From contig CAKVIM010000006.1 in NCBI GenBank assembly GCA_934754775.1, positions 1 through 64,000 on the forward strand: a stretch of DNA of 64,000 nucleotides. Reading direction: 5' to 3'. A program made the position numbers and the translations under genes. This DNA is from an uncultured Candidatus Melainabacteria bacterium. GTDB lineage: Bacteria; Cyanobacteriota; Vampirovibrionia; Gastranaerophilales; Gastranaerophilaceae. This document shows positions 44,158-54,165 of this stretch, piece by piece (the stretch's first letter is position 1; the number at the start of each line of letters is the position of its first letter). Under the pieces are notes generated by a model, which was given only the letters and a program-made list of their open reading frames with translations, did no database searches and was not told the DNA's origin.

Positions 44158-47100
44158 CTAGTTTATCCACTTGAAGCTGGTAACATAGTTATCGCCGTTA
44201 ATGTTACCTTTGATTTCGGCGATAAATTTACGGTAAGTTTTTCCTGAAATTTCAATCCCAGGAATACGGTTGATTTTAGACAAAATCGGTGAATTTTTTG
44301 TCAAGTCCACCCCGGGAATAGAGTTAAACAGAGTATTCAAAGAAAGGTTGCCGATTGGGCCGAACATTGTAGAAATCTTCTTGGAAAGCAAGCCCAAAAC
44401 TTCCATTTCAGCGTTTGAGCTGGAGAAATTATACGTACCTGTAAGATACAAGCTCAAATCCTTGCCCTTTGTAGAAATTTCTATATCATCCGCAACGCCG
44501 TCACTAATTTTGATGTTTCCATAAATATCAGAGAAATTACCGGTTTTAAGCGGTGTAATAATATCAATTACGCTATTAATAGAAATATTCGTAATCCCGC
44601 CTTTAACAAGATTCCCGGCTCTCAAAAGATACTCTAAAGAACCCAGTTTTGGCATTCTGCCGTTGATTACATCAAACGAAGTTTTGCCATTCAGAGTTTT
44701 CATACAGGTTTCAAAGTTTGAGCCATCACAAGAAAGTTTTGTTTCACCTGTCAAATCTCCGTAAATTTGGTTCGGCAAATCAAACAACGCAATAGACAAA
44801 TCATTCGCATCAATTTGTTTGGCGTTCAATTTCAACCCTGTATAATTATTCATCATATTATAGGTAAAATTGCCGTCCAGAGTGCCGTTTGCTATATCAA
44901 ATTTAAATCGGTTTACATTCATCACTTTCTTTTCATTAAAAGATGCAGTTGCTTCAAAATTATCCGCAACAATGTTTCTAAGATGAATACTATCCGCATT
45001 CATTTTAATATTTTTGATAACCAGTGAACTAAAATCCAGCCCCTCAAAAGATTCAAACGTATGCATATTATCAACTTGCGAAAGTTTCAATTTATTTGTT
45101 ATGTGGTTTAAATCCAATAATTTTGTATTCAAAACAGCACGTTCAACATAATATGGCTGAGTTAATTTATTTCTTATTACCGCCTGAATTCTTATGTCAT
45201 TACCGAGAACTTCACCGATAGAGGAAAGTTCAATATTCTTATCTTTGAACACAAACGTAATGTTTTTCATTGTCGTATCTAAGAACGGAATATTTGTTTC
45301 AAAGATGTGGAAATTGCCGAGCAATCTAGGATTAGACAACCTGCCATTGAACCTCAAATCAGAAGTAAATTGCCCTTGTTTAATATTCGGTTTTCTAAAT
45401 ATTATATTGAAAATTCTGGCATCAGTCGGGTTTTGAGTTTTAATAACAAGATTATCAAACGCCAAATCGTCCTTAAATACTTCAATTCCGCCACGTGCTT
45501 TCAACATATTCAAACGAGTTTGACGACTGCCTTGTGAAGGAATAATTTTGTCATAAGAAAATTCTTTTATCTTAAGATTATTTTGGTGCAAGATTTTAGA
45601 ATCAAGGTTCAAAACAATAGCGTTTTCAACATCACCGACTGTCGCTCCCAAATGATAAATACTTGAATCTTTTGCCATATTAACATCAGCCTTCAAGTCA
45701 AAGTTATCCTTAATACCTTTAACTTTAGCTGAATAGACGATATCGCCCTTAATTTTTATCGGATATATCTGGTTTTTGTTGATATATTTATCTATAAAAT
45801 CTTGTTTTGGTTTCGAATTAAAATACATATCGAAGTTTTGTTTTGCAAAAATATCATTCACAACTCCATCGGCTAAAACCGGCATTCCATCCGCAAGCAG
45901 ATTGATTTTATTTAGTCTTAGATTATTGTTGTGCATAATAAGGCTGCCGTTTATAATCTGAATCGGTAAATCAAGCGGAACATATCTGAAAGCAACTCCG
46001 CCCAAATCAGTATAAAAATTAATCTTGCTATGATTTATTCTACAATTAAGATTGATTTTTCCCTTATCAAATTTAACGAGCTTAAGCATCTCCCTAACAT
46101 CCGGTGGGATTATTGAATAAGACGCAAGTCCCGTTATATTAGAAAGTGCAAAATTTGTTAGCTTAATATTCCCATTAATATTAGGTTTTTCTGAAACATT
46201 ATCCGCATTCAAATTAACATCGAAATTGCCTGCGGCGTCACCCAAAGCACCGTGCAGATTTGATACAGAAAGCTTATTGTGTTTCAAGCTAATTCTGCCG
46301 TTTGAAAGTTTCAATTTGTTTTCCGGCGTTGTACCCAAAATGTCTGCAACAAAATTAACTTTGTCATACTCAATTTCTTTAATATTCCCTTTATAACCCG
46401 CTTTAACGTTCAAAAGAATATTGCCCATTTCCTTTTGCAAATCATTTTTATTCGGCGTAATATCGTTCAAATTAAGTTTTGGAATATCAACGCTAACATT
46501 TGCCGTATCGTTTTTCACAACAGCTTTTGCACTCAATTTTGAGCCACCGATAAAGGAAGTTATATCTGCATTTGCTTCCGTTTTATCAAGCAAAAGTTTT
46601 CCTCTCGTATTTTGAACGCTTATTCCTTGCATACCAAAGGTATTGCCCAAGAATTCGAGTTCACCGCCTGTAAAGAAATTTTGATTAAACTTCAAATCTT
46701 CAATATCTTTAACTTCGCCATAAACCTTGAGCGTCAAGTTAATCAATCCTTTGCACACATCCAAATCCGGAAGCATATTTTTAATTTCTTCTATCATCGT
46801 AGAAGTTTTTATTGCGTTATAAAGATAGCCAAGCTCTTGTGATTTAGACTCTACATCAAAATCAAATTTACCGTAAAGATTACAAACCCCGTTTATTGAA
46901 GCTTGTGTTCCGTTAATCAGACCTTTTTTGGTCGTAAATACTGCATTCTGATCATCAAAAGTTAAAACGGCAGAAGCATTTTTCAAAACCAAATCAGGGA
47001 TTTCTTTGAAGAAAGTTGTCACATTATTAACATTCAAAACGCCCCAAACATGCGGATTTTTACGGTTACCTTTAACTATAATATCAATATTACCGTCACC

Positions 47101-48504
47101 ATTAACGTCCATTATCGGCACAGGCCCGATTACGAAATTCAAAATTTCATGCAGCGGCACAACCTTGTTTTCCGCAGTCTTAAGGTCAACCTGTTTTGTA
47201 CTCCAAATATGCATATCAGAATATTTTACGTTATACAGCTCAACTCCGCCTTTTACCCAGACTTTTTCCGCTCCACCTGCAGGAACAAAGACATCAAAGT
47301 TTATATATCTGCCCGTAAAATCGAGTTTTATAGTCGCACCCTTAGCATTTTTGATAGGTTCGATAAGAACACCGTTTTCTATAAAAACATCGCCCGTAAC
47401 ATCAGGTTCGATAACATCACCTTTTATCGTAATATTGCCAATTGTATCACCATAAAACTTGTATTTTTTGAGCTTATAAACATTGAACTCCTCTACAACT
47501 ATCGGTGGCAGAAGATTCACCAAATCCTCAACTCGAGATTTGTTCAGCTGAACGTTCAAATCCACATCAGTTAAGGTTTTGTCCAAATAATTGGATACAG
47601 AGCCCTTTACGGCTACGTCAATATTTTTTGAATTAATATTTATATAATCAAAATTGATTTTTTTACTCGTCAAATTAAAATCCGAATTAACCTTCAAAAC
47701 ATCAGGGAAAATTATTGATTTAGCTTCATCCTTCATCAAAATTTTGCAATTTTTCAAAGTCGCATCAAGATTATATTTATCTACATTAACATCAATAATC
47801 CCTTTAACTTCCAGCAAATCTGCAGGCAGATACTGTTTCAAATAGTCCGCAATCGGAGCAATATCAAGATTTGTAATCTTAACGTCCGCAAGACTTTTCT
47901 TGACATCATTGTCTTTCGGCAAATAAAGGCTGACCAAAACTGATGAAGCCGAACCTTGAACATCAATTTGGCTATCAAGATTGAGTTTCAAATATCTGCG
48001 GTTTTGTTTGTAATAAATATTTTCACCGCTATAAACGATTGGCTGATTGGCTTTTGCAACAAACAAAGAAACGTTGAACTTATCGAGTTTTACTCTATCA
48101 CACTTGATATGTGAGCCATTTAGCCTATTTAGCAAATCTTTATTAAGCTCGACATCTTTGCCCAAAGTCGCATTTAGTCTTAAATCAGACGCTGAAATGT
48201 TATTGATATGAAATCTTCCGCTCAAAATCGGCAAGAGTCGAAAACTTAAATTAAAATCTTTTAATAAAACCGCATCCTCTGAATTCTTTTTCTTTACAGA
48301 AATTTCAGCGGATTTTAGAGTGGCTTTCGGTAGAACACTTAATCTTAAGCTCGGTTTTGTAACATTAATTTCATAATCAGAAGTTACAGAAATTTCTCGG
48401 CAAATTTGCGGAACCGTTTGAGAAAAAATAAACGGCAATCCCACAAGCCAAAACGCATAAAATCCTAATATTACAACTATATATTTATATAAATTTTGTT
48501 TCAT
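44158..48504 (-). CDS. Giant AsmA/YhdP-like envelope protein
   Basis: The 1448-residue protein has one N-terminal membrane anchor at about 8-28 and then a very long periplasmic region of repeated beta-strand units typical of AsmA-like, bridge-forming lipid transporters (TamB, YhdP and YdbH are the enterobacterial examples). The C-terminal part (NGKTSFDVINGRMPKLG, and LYLTGTYNFSS) matches the AsmA-type C-terminal domain. A role in moving phospholipid between membranes is inferred from the family. It is transcribed away from the exported protein at 48585; the two starts lie 80 bases apart. Confidence 0.82.
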   Translation of the reverse strand: MKQNLYKYIVVILGFYAFWLVGLPFIFSQTVPQICREISVTSDYEINVTKPSLRLSVLPKATLKSAEISVKKKNSEDAVLLKDFNLSFRLLPILSGRFHINNISASDLRLNATLGKDVELNKDLLNRLNGSHIKCDRVKLDKFNVSLFVAKANQPIVYSGENIYYKQNRRYLKLNLDSQIDVQGSASSVLVSLYLPKDNDVKKSLADVKITNLDIAPIADYLKQYLPADLLEVKGIIDVNVDKYNLDATLKNCKILMKDEAKSIIFPDVLKVNSDFNLTSKKINFDYININSKNIDVAVKGSVSNYLDKTLTDVDLNVQLNKSRVEDLVNLLPPIVVEEFNVYKLKKYKFYGDTIGNITIKGDVIEPDVTGDVFIENGVLIEPIKNAKGATIKLDFTGRYINFDVFVPAGGAEKVWVKGGVELYNVKYSDMHIWSTKQVDLKTAENKVVPLHEILNFVIGPVPIMDVNGDGNIDIIVKGNRKNPHVWGVLNVNNVTTFFKEIPDLVLKNASAVLTFDDQNAVFTTKKGLINGTQASINGVCNLYGKFDFDVESKSQELGYLYNAIKTSTMIEEIKNMLPDLDVCKGLINLTLKVYGEVKDIEDLKFNQNFFTGGELEFLGNTFGMQGISVQNTRGKLLLDKTEANADITSFIGGSKLSAKAVVKNDTANVSVDIPKLNLNDITPNKNDLQKEMGNILLNVKAGYKGNIKEIEYDKVNFVADILGTTPENKLKLSNGRISLKHNKLSVSNLHGALGDAAGNFDVNLNADNVSEKPNINGNIKLTNFALSNITGLASYSIIPPDVREMLKLVKFDKGKINLNCRINHSKINFYTDLGGVAFRYVPLDLPIQIINGSLIMHNNNLRLNKINLLADGMPVLADGVVNDIFAKQNFDMYFNSKPKQDFIDKYINKNQIYPIKIKGDIVYSAKVKGIKDNFDLKADVNMAKDSSIYHLGATVGDVENAIVLNLDSKILHQNNLKIKEFSYDKIIPSQGSRQTRLNMLKARGGIEVFKDDLAFDNLVIKTQNPTDARIFNIIFRKPNIKQGQFTSDLRFNGRLSNPRLLGNFHIFETNIPFLDTTMKNITFVFKDKNIELSSIGEVLGNDIRIQAVIRNKLTQPYYVERAVLNTKLLDLNHITNKLKLSQVDNMHTFESFEGLDFSSLVIKNIKMNADSIHLRNIVADNFEATASFNEKKVMNVNRFKFDIANGTLDGNFTYNMMNNYTGLKLNAKQIDANDLSIALFDLPNQIYGDLTGETKLSCDGSNFETCMKTLNGKTSFDVINGRMPKLGSLEYLLRAGNLVKGGITNISINSVIDIITPLKTGNFSDIYGNIKISDGVADDIEISTKGKDLSLYLTGTYNFSSSNAEMEVLGLLSKKISTMFGPIGNLSLNTLFNSIPGVDLTKNSPILSKINRIPGIEISGKTYRKFIAEIKGNINGDNYVTSFKWIN

Positions 48505-48549
48505 CTGAATTATATTTATAATACCAGTAAATTTACAAGTTGTAAATCT

Positions 48550-48578
48550 TTGGCAGTTTCTATTTATTATGATATAAT
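48550..48578 (+). promoter_or_regulatory. Near-consensus promoter giving a leaderless GTG-start mRNA
   Basis: TTGGCA (48550-48555), a 17-base spacer and a perfect TATAAT (48573-48578) are followed by TTTATC and the GTG start at 48585. No ribosome site exists. Leaderless GTG starts are rarer than ATG ones. Confidence 0.65.
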
Positions 48579-48584
48579 TTTATC

Positions 48585-49700
48585 GTGAGAGATTTATTTA
48601 AAATATTAGTAGTTGGGATAGTTTTTCTTGTTGCTCCAGTGGTTCAAGCAGAGCAATACAAAGTTCTGGTGCTGCCGGATAATATTGTAACTGAAAATGA
48701 AGCTGTTGATTCTTACATCTACAACGCAACTTCAGAATTCTTTGCAAACGAAGTAATTAACCTGCTGAACCAAACAGATTACATAAAAGCCCCAACCGTA
48801 AGTGACGAAAGAAAATTATTAAAAAGCAATCCTACTTACATGATACCGGCAAGAAATCTTACCAACAAATTCAAAACATCATACAACATTGACTACGCTC
48901 AATTGAGAAAAATTGCAAACAAATCACAAGCAAGATATGCACTACTAATGACATCTTCAATTGACGCAGAAAACTACATCCTAAGAAGAACTTTCTGGGA
49001 TTTCATCAATGTTCCAGGTGCGACAGTAATTGATCCCGCTTATAAAATTAATACATATGCGGCATTGGTTGACACACAAAACAATGTTGTTATGTGGTCA
49101 AATACTTTTTACAAAACAATTAGCGTAGTAGAAAGCAGAATTATTACAAGAGGGCCTTCTCCTCAAACAGAACAGTTGCAAAAGATTAGAGATTATTCAA
49201 GAATGCTTTGCCCTGAAATTGCACAAAACGTACAGCAAAAAGTACTTCCACCTGCAGTTATGGCAAAAGAATCTAACCAAATCTACTATGATATGGGCAA
49301 TTTTGACAACGTATTCACAAAAAAATACAGAAGGTGGCATAAAGAAGGCAGCAAAGATTACGCAGTTGCAAAATCAAGAGTTGATGCCCAAATTGCGAAC
49401 ACAAAAGAAAAAATTAACGATACAAAAGAACGTACAAAAAAACGTTATCAACAACTTAAAGACGACAGAGCTCAAAAAGCTCAAGAAAAAGCTTTGCAAA
49501 AACAATTGGAAGTAAAGGCTGAACCGGTTAAAGCAGAGCCTGTTAAAGCTACAGAAACAAACATTCACAATATTAATAACGTAAAAAAATTGCAAGATGA
49601 AAATCTTTACAATTCAATCGACATAAGAAAAACAAGAAAAAATAATCTCTACGGCGATACAGATACATCTCGCCCACCACTAAGAGATTATTACAATTAA
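48585..49700 (+). CDS. Exported protein of unknown function with coiled-coil tail
   Basis: The 371-residue product has a signal peptide cut after VVQA. The first ~200 mature residues begin with YKVLVLPDN and contain an alpha/beta pattern reminiscent of periplasmic TolB-N/CsgG-like domains, but I cannot assign it. From about 265 there is a Lys/Arg/Glu/Gln-rich coiled coil with a repeated KAEPV motif, then a basic tail. It starts with GTG. It is followed by another exported protein 19 bases later. Confidence 0.65.
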   Translation: MRDLFKILVVGIVFLVAPVVQAEQYKVLVLPDNIVTENEAVDSYIYNATSEFFANEVINLLNQTDYIKAPTVSDERKLLKSNPTYMIPARNLTNKFKTSYNIDYAQLRKIANKSQARYALLMTSSIDAENYILRRTFWDFINVPGATVIDPAYKINTYAALVDTQNNVVMWSNTFYKTISVVESRIITRGPSPQTEQLQKIRDYSRMLCPEIAQNVQQKVLPPAVMAKESNQIYYDMGNFDNVFTKKYRRWHKEGSKDYAVAKSRVDAQIANTKEKINDTKERTKKRYQQLKDDRAQKAQEKALQKQLEVKAEPVKAEPVKATETNIHNINNVKKLQDENLYNSIDIRKTRKNNLYGDTDTSRPPLRDYYN

Positions 49701-49719
49701 AAAAAGCAGAGGTAATACT

Positions 49720-50124
49720 ATGAAAAAAATTATCGCAACTATGATTGTTGCATTATTCGCAGCTTCTCCAATTGCGTTTGCGAGAGATATTGAGCACGTA
49801 ACGACATCTCAAGACGCAGTGCAGCCACCGGTTTGGGAAAACTATGTACCTAAAAAATATCAAGAACCACGTTCTTTTCCAAACAAGGGTAAAAACATTG
49901 CCGAAATGTCAGTCGGAGTAGTTTTAACAGACCTGCTCATTACAGCTCCTATCGGCATACCTATGATTTGCCATTCAGCTACAAAAATGAAAAATCAAAC
50001 TTGGTACAACAGAAAAATTAAATTTGAAGAAGGTTTAAAACAAGCCGAAACAATCAAAAACCCGCAAGAGAGACAAGTTTATTACGATAATCTTTTGAAA
50101 GAATGTAAGATGATTAAGGAATAA
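49720..50124 (+). CDS. Small exported/membrane protein of unknown function
   Basis: The 134-residue product has a signal peptide (MKKIIATMIVALFAASPIAFA) and a second hydrophobic segment near 65-85 (SVGVVLTDLLITAPIGIPM) that may anchor it. Two Cys are present in the mature part. AGAGG precedes the start. It is co-transcribed with the exported protein upstream and followed by a strong terminator. Confidence 0.65.
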   Translation: MKKIIATMIVALFAASPIAFARDIEHVTTSQDAVQPPVWENYVPKKYQEPRSFPNKGKNIAEMSVGVVLTDLLITAPIGIPMICHSATKMKNQTWYNRKIKFEEGLKQAETIKNPQERQVYYDNLLKECKMIKE

Positions 50125-50128
50125 ATAA

Positions 50129-50167
50129 AAAATGTGCGGAGCCTTGGAAAGTCTCCGCACATTTTTT
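50129..50167 (+). terminator. Rho-independent terminator
   Basis: AAATGTGCGGAG pairs with CTCCGCACATTT across an 11-base loop and is followed by a T-run. It ends the two-gene unit at 48585-50124. Confidence 0.85.
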
Positions 50168-50183
50168 AACATTTAATTTAAAC

Positions 50184-51020
50184 TTACATTGCCATTAAGA
50201 GTTCTCTGATAACTTTTGTTGCAACAGCTGTTGAAGCTCCGCTCGCATCATAATCCGGTGCAAGTTCTACCACGTCAGCTCCCACAATATTGAATTTTGA
50301 CAAATACTTAAACCAACCAACTAATTCATTAAAATTAAGTCCGCCGACTTCCGGCGTTCCCGTTCCCGGCATAATAGACGTATCCAAAACATCTAAATCT
50401 ACTGTCACAAATATATTTTTGTCTTTCAAACAATCCAATTCAGAATATTCATGTATGAGTGTGTTATGTTTTTTCATCAACTCGAATTCTTCTTTCATGC
50501 CGGAGCGAATACCAATTTGCTTCAAATTTTCAAACCCTACAATATCTGCAGAATGTCTGATTACAGCAGAGTGAGAAAGTGCCTCGCCCAAATATTCTTC
50601 TCTCAAATCTGTGTGTGCATCAAAATGTACAATCGCTAAATTATCCACAAACTGAGAAACCGCTTGGATTTCCGGAAGCGTAACAAGGTGTTCTCCACCA
50701 ATACCAAAGACTCTTTTTCCGTCTCTATAAATATCTTCAACATTCTTTTTTATTACATCGAGAGATTTAACCGTATTTCCAAGCGGGAATTCTAAATCTC
50801 CTGCATCATGGAAATTACAATCTTCTAAGTGTTTATCAAAATAAGGTGAATATTCTTCTAACCCGCAGCTTGCAAGTCTTATTTGCTCAGGAGCAAATCT
50901 TGACCCTGGGCGATAAGACACGGTTCCATCAAACGGAAGCCCTAACATTACAATATTAGAACTCTCATAATCCTTGTTTTCACCCATCCAATTTCTATCC
51001 AAAAACGGTCCTGTTAACAT
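50184..51020 (-). CDS. speB: Agmatinase / arginase-family ureohydrolase
   Basis: This binuclear Mn hydrolase probably makes putrescine and urea from agmatine. Metal-binding motifs are GGEH, HFDAHTD and TVDLDVLDTS; the usual VDIDVLDP is slightly altered (Thr or Ser for Pro). The length of 278 residues fits agmatinases. AAGGAG precedes the start. No spermidine synthase or arginine decarboxylase is beside it, so the substrate is assigned by similarity only. Confidence 0.85.
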   Translation of the reverse strand: MLTGPFLDRNWMGENKDYESSNIVMLGLPFDGTVSYRPGSRFAPEQIRLASCGLEEYSPYFDKHLEDCNFHDAGDLEFPLGNTVKSLDVIKKNVEDIYRDGKRVFGIGGEHLVTLPEIQAVSQFVDNLAIVHFDAHTDLREEYLGEALSHSAVIRHSADIVGFENLKQIGIRSGMKEEFELMKKHNTLIHEYSELDCLKDKNIFVTVDLDVLDTSIMPGTGTPEVGGLNFNELVGWFKYLSKFNIVGADVVELAPDYDASGASTAVATKVIRELLMAM

Positions 51021-51049
51021 ATTCTTCTCCTTTTTTGTTTATTATAACA

Positions 51050-51085
51050 AAAAAGTAAGGCAGACCGAAATCCACCTTACTTTTT
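51050..51085 (-). terminator. Rho-independent terminator of the phosphofructokinase gene
   Basis: AAAAAGTAAGG pairs with CCTTACTTTTT around a 14-base loop. On the minus strand the T-run follows directly, and the TATAAT of the speB promoter comes next. Confidence 0.7.
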
Positions 51086-51111
51086 GTCTTAATATTCAAT
51101 CAATACCTAAA

Positions 51112-52791
51112 TTAAACCTTTGCCAATTTAGCACTGCTTTCCAATTGCAATGTTACAGTTGTAATATCGCAAACTGAAGAAGGTCCGAAGTATTGAATAG
51201 CTCCCGGGAACAAGTATCTGTCATGAAGAGCCCAATCTTCCCTGTTTTCTTCCAATTTCTTGAATACAGGACCGTCAAGTTCAACTAATGCTTTCTTGAT
51301 AACCGGTTTCATTTCACCATGTCTTCTTTCCATATTCATCATCATTGTAAGAGGAACACCACCAGCAACCCAATCGTTTGCAGGTTCTGTTAAGTTTCTT
51401 ACTGATGACAAATAGCCTGTTAAACCAAAGTTAATCAATGCAAACGCATTGAAACCTAATGAATAACAATAATCAGCATCGAAGTTTGAAGGGAATGCAC
51501 AACGTCCTTCATAACCGAAGAAGTGTGATTGTGTTGAGAATTTACCTGAGTATTTGCCTTCTTTCTTCAAGTTAGCTAATTTTTCTTCAATCATAGAGAT
51601 TAAAAGCTTTTCTGTTTCAATCTTTGAAACTTGAACGTTGCCGTGTGGGTCTCTATCCATCAACAATTGAGATTTGATTAATGCTGGTAAAGATTTGAAT
51701 ACAGAAGCATTTTCGCTAGATAGTGTGTTTTCAATAATAGCGATTTTTTCAGCATCAGAACCTGAAGTGTATTTAGAATCTTTTTCCAATGTTGGCATAA
51801 TATCGTTCAAGTTAGCAATCATTGTCTTTAATTCAGGAACGAATTCGATTAAACCTTCCGGAATAACTGCGATACCGAAGTTCTTACCCATTTCAGAACG
51901 TTTTACAACAATGTCTGTCATATAATCAATAATTGAAGATAATGACATTTTCTTTTGTTCAACTTCTTCTGAAATTAAAGTAATGTTTGGTTGAGTTTGA
52001 AGAGCTGCTTCCAATGCTACGTGAGAAGCACTTCTACCCATGATTTTTACGAAGTGCCAATATTTTTTAGCAGAATTTGCATCTCTTTCAATGTTACCGA
52101 TTAATTCGCCATAAGTCTTTGTAGCTGTATCAAAACCAAATGAAATTTCAATTTGTTCGTTCTTCAAGTCGCCATCAATTGTTTTAGGGCAGCCGATAAC
52201 TTGAATGTTAGCATTATTTGCAACAAACCATTCAGCCAATAAAGCAGCGTTTGTGTTTGAATCGTCACCACCAATGATTACAACAGCAGAGATATTCAAT
52301 TTTCTGCAAACTTCTAAAGCTGATTTAAATTGTTCTTCTGTTTCCAATTTAGTTCTGCCAGAACCGATGATATCAAAACCACCTGTATTTCTGTAATCGT
52401 TAATGAATTCATCATTAAATTCTACGTATTTACCTTCAATAATACCGCTTGGACCGCCCAAGAAACCGTAAAGGTTATTTTTTGAGTTGGCTTGTTTCAA
52501 AGCGTCATAAAGACCTGCGATAACGTTGTGTCCACCAGGAGCTTGACCGCCTGATAGAATAACACCGACATTTCTAACTTCGCTTGGAGTTGATTCAGTT
52601 GAAGTTTGGAATGTTACGGTTGGTTTGCCGTAAGTATTTTTGAATAATGCTTTAATTTCTTCTTGGTTAGCTACTGATTCTGTTGCAGAACCTTCTTGAG
52701 AAACCAAGTGATTAATACCGCTAGCCAAAGAAGAAGGTAATTTTGGCTGGTATTTTAATCTTTCGATTTGTAATGGTGATAAATTTGTCAT
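51112..52791 (-). CDS. pfp: Pyrophosphate-dependent 6-phosphofructokinase (long type)
   Basis: It catalyses the reversible phosphorylation of fructose-6-phosphate with pyrophosphate. In this 559-residue protein the GGDD motif ([12 protein letters not shown]) and the Lys in [11 protein letters not shown] are the residues that mark PPi dependence in place of ATP. The length matches the long plant/spirochaete-type PFP. I start at 52791, where AGGAAAG gives a good ribosome site; the ATG at 52827 lies before it. Glycolysis here probably runs partly on PPi. Confidence 0.93.
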   Translation of the reverse strand: MTNLSPLQIERLKYQPKLPSSLASGINHLVSQEGSATESVANQEEIKALFKNTYGKPTVTFQTSTESTPSEVRNVGVILSGGQAPGGHNVIAGLYDALKQANSKNNLYGFLGGPSGIIEGKYVEFNDEFINDYRNTGGFDIIGSGRTKLETEEQFKSALEVCRKLNISAVVIIGGDDSNTNAALLAEWFVANNANIQVIGCPKTIDGDLKNEQIEISFGFDTATKTYGELIGNIERDANSAKKYWHFVKIMGRSASHVALEAALQTQPNITLISEEVEQKKMSLSSIIDYMTDIVVKRSEMGKNFGIAVIPEGLIEFVPELKTMIANLNDIMPTLEKDSKYTSGSDAEKIAIIENTLSSENASVFKSLPALIKSQLLMDRDPHGNVQVSKIETEKLLISMIEEKLANLKKEGKYSGKFSTQSHFFGYEGRCAFPSNFDADYCYSLGFNAFALINFGLTGYLSSVRNLTEPANDWVAGGVPLTMMMNMERRHGEMKPVIKKALVELDGPVFKKLEENREDWALHDRYLFPGAIQYFGPSSVCDITTVTLQLESSAKLAKV

Positions 52792-52867
52792 AAAACTTTC
52801 CTTTCCTCTTTTGCCAAAATTATACAATAAACAAAGGGAAAACGCATGTTTTATACAAAATAAATTA

Positions 52868-52896
52868 TTGACAGAAAGTGTGTGAAATTATATAAT
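52868..52896 (+). promoter_or_regulatory. Perfect-consensus sigma-70 promoter
   Basis: TTGACA (52868-52873), exactly 17 bases, and TATAAT (52891-52896): both hexamers and the spacer are ideal. The transcript would begin near 52903 and carry AAAGGGA just before the start region of the F-x-G protein gene. Confidence 0.85.
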
Positions 52897-52912
52897 AGAG
52901 CCATCAAAGGGA

Positions 52913-54154
52913 ATGTGTGTGATTATGGTTATTCCGAAATTATGTGGTGCAATAAACAACAACTATCAACAAAATTTTAGAGGTACTCCGCAAAGAATTT
53001 ACGGAGGAGTAGTTAAAAACTATCAAGATGCTTTGGTTTGGTGGGAGAAACTTCGTTACGCAAAATATCTGGACGCACACTTTAACAGCGATTACGACAA
53101 AGCCATAAGAGCCGAAAATTATTCATTCTTGGATAAGTTAACAAACTATGCAGACAAATCCGCTTTCATAGAAAAATTTTGCGAGTTTACAAAATTTCCG
53201 AACCTTAAAGCCGTTAGTGAAAAAATTGATAGCACCTTTAAAAACTGTGTCAAAGATGTTGCAGCCAAACTAAATTCAACCTACGGAGAAAATTGTTTCA
53301 ATATTATTGATAACGGATATGACCCAACTTGCTCGGTTGCTCTTAAAAAATCCTTCCCGGGAAGCGATTTAGACAAAGGGTACATAATCCTCGAAGGCAA
53401 TTCAAACCGGTTTGACGACAAAGAGATTACAAACAGATTCGCCGGTGGATTGTGGGATAATTTAGATCAAAGAATCGCCAGTCTTAATCACAAAAACACA
53501 TTCCCAAGTATTTACACAAAAAAACAAGTTGAAAACATGTTGGACAAGCTCGATTTAAAGGCTCAAAAAGTTGAGTCCGATTCTATGAAAAAAGGAGCTT
53601 TAAAAACCCTCGGAGTAACACTTCTCGGAACCGCCTTAGGTGGGTTTGGAATCGCACTCGGCTCCGCATATTTAGCTCTCGTGCTAAGCAATGCACAACA
53701 GGATAGAGAAAAAGTGGTAACAGACCCATATGAAGCAGCGGAAATTAACAGAGCTATTGCGAAGAAACTTGAAACACCGGAAGAAAGAGAAGAAGCCAAA
53801 AATTTTGCATTCTTCATTGAGACCGTTCTGGCAAATATTTGGAAATTTCCTTCCGGCAAAGATAATTCATTCTTCTCTAGAATTAAGGACTCACTATTTG
53901 CCGTCAGCTCAAATGTCACACAAGTTAAGGCTTGGCAAAAAAAGATTGATGGCGGATACCTCAAAAACAAGCTCAGAAAACGCATGCAATTACAAAATGA
54001 TTTTAACAAAATGAGCACTGATACAAAATACGATTTAGTCAAAGATGTAATAAAATATTGCACGGACGAACAAAGTTATAAATTCCACGAATATTTCAAA
54101 AATGACGACGATATAGATTTACGTTACGAAAGATTGCTCGACAGCTTAAAATAA
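52913..54154 (+). CDS. Unknown membrane protein with N-terminal F-x-G motif
   Basis: I do not recognise this 413-residue family. The start could be the ATG at 52913, the GTG at 52919 (best spaced from AAAGGGA) or the ATG at 52925. About 25 residues in comes NNNYQQNFRGTP, the motif shared with its neighbours. The protein is mostly charged helix with one hydrophobic hairpin near 225-255 (LGVTLLGTALGGFGIALGSA). It is the first gene behind a consensus promoter and is followed 11 bases later by a PHP-domain gene with the same N-terminal motif. Confidence 0.65.
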   Translation: MCVIMVIPKLCGAINNNYQQNFRGTPQRIYGGVVKNYQDALVWWEKLRYAKYLDAHFNSDYDKAIRAENYSFLDKLTNYADKSAFIEKFCEFTKFPNLKAVSEKIDSTFKNCVKDVAAKLNSTYGENCFNIIDNGYDPTCSVALKKSFPGSDLDKGYIILEGNSNRFDDKEITNRFAGGLWDNLDQRIASLNHKNTFPSIYTKKQVENMLDKLDLKAQKVESDSMKKGALKTLGVTLLGTALGGFGIALGSAYLALVLSNAQQDREKVVTDPYEAAEINRAIAKKLETPEEREEAKNFAFFIETVLANIWKFPSGKDNSFFSRIKDSLFAVSSNVTQVKAWQKKIDGGYLKNKLRKRMQLQNDFNKMSTDTKYDLVKDVIKYCTDEQSYKFHEYFKNDDDIDLRYERLLDSLK

Positions 54155-54165
54155 GAAAAACAGAT

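Noticed and set aside
44270..47574. Many plus-strand frames opposite the giant AsmA-like gene
   Set aside because: They are antisense shadows of a continuous 1448-codon gene with family-typical sequence.
48505..48545. Leaderless start for the AsmA-like gene
   Set aside because: A TATAAT ends only four bases from the ATG with an 18-base spacer, too close to decide, so it was not counted.
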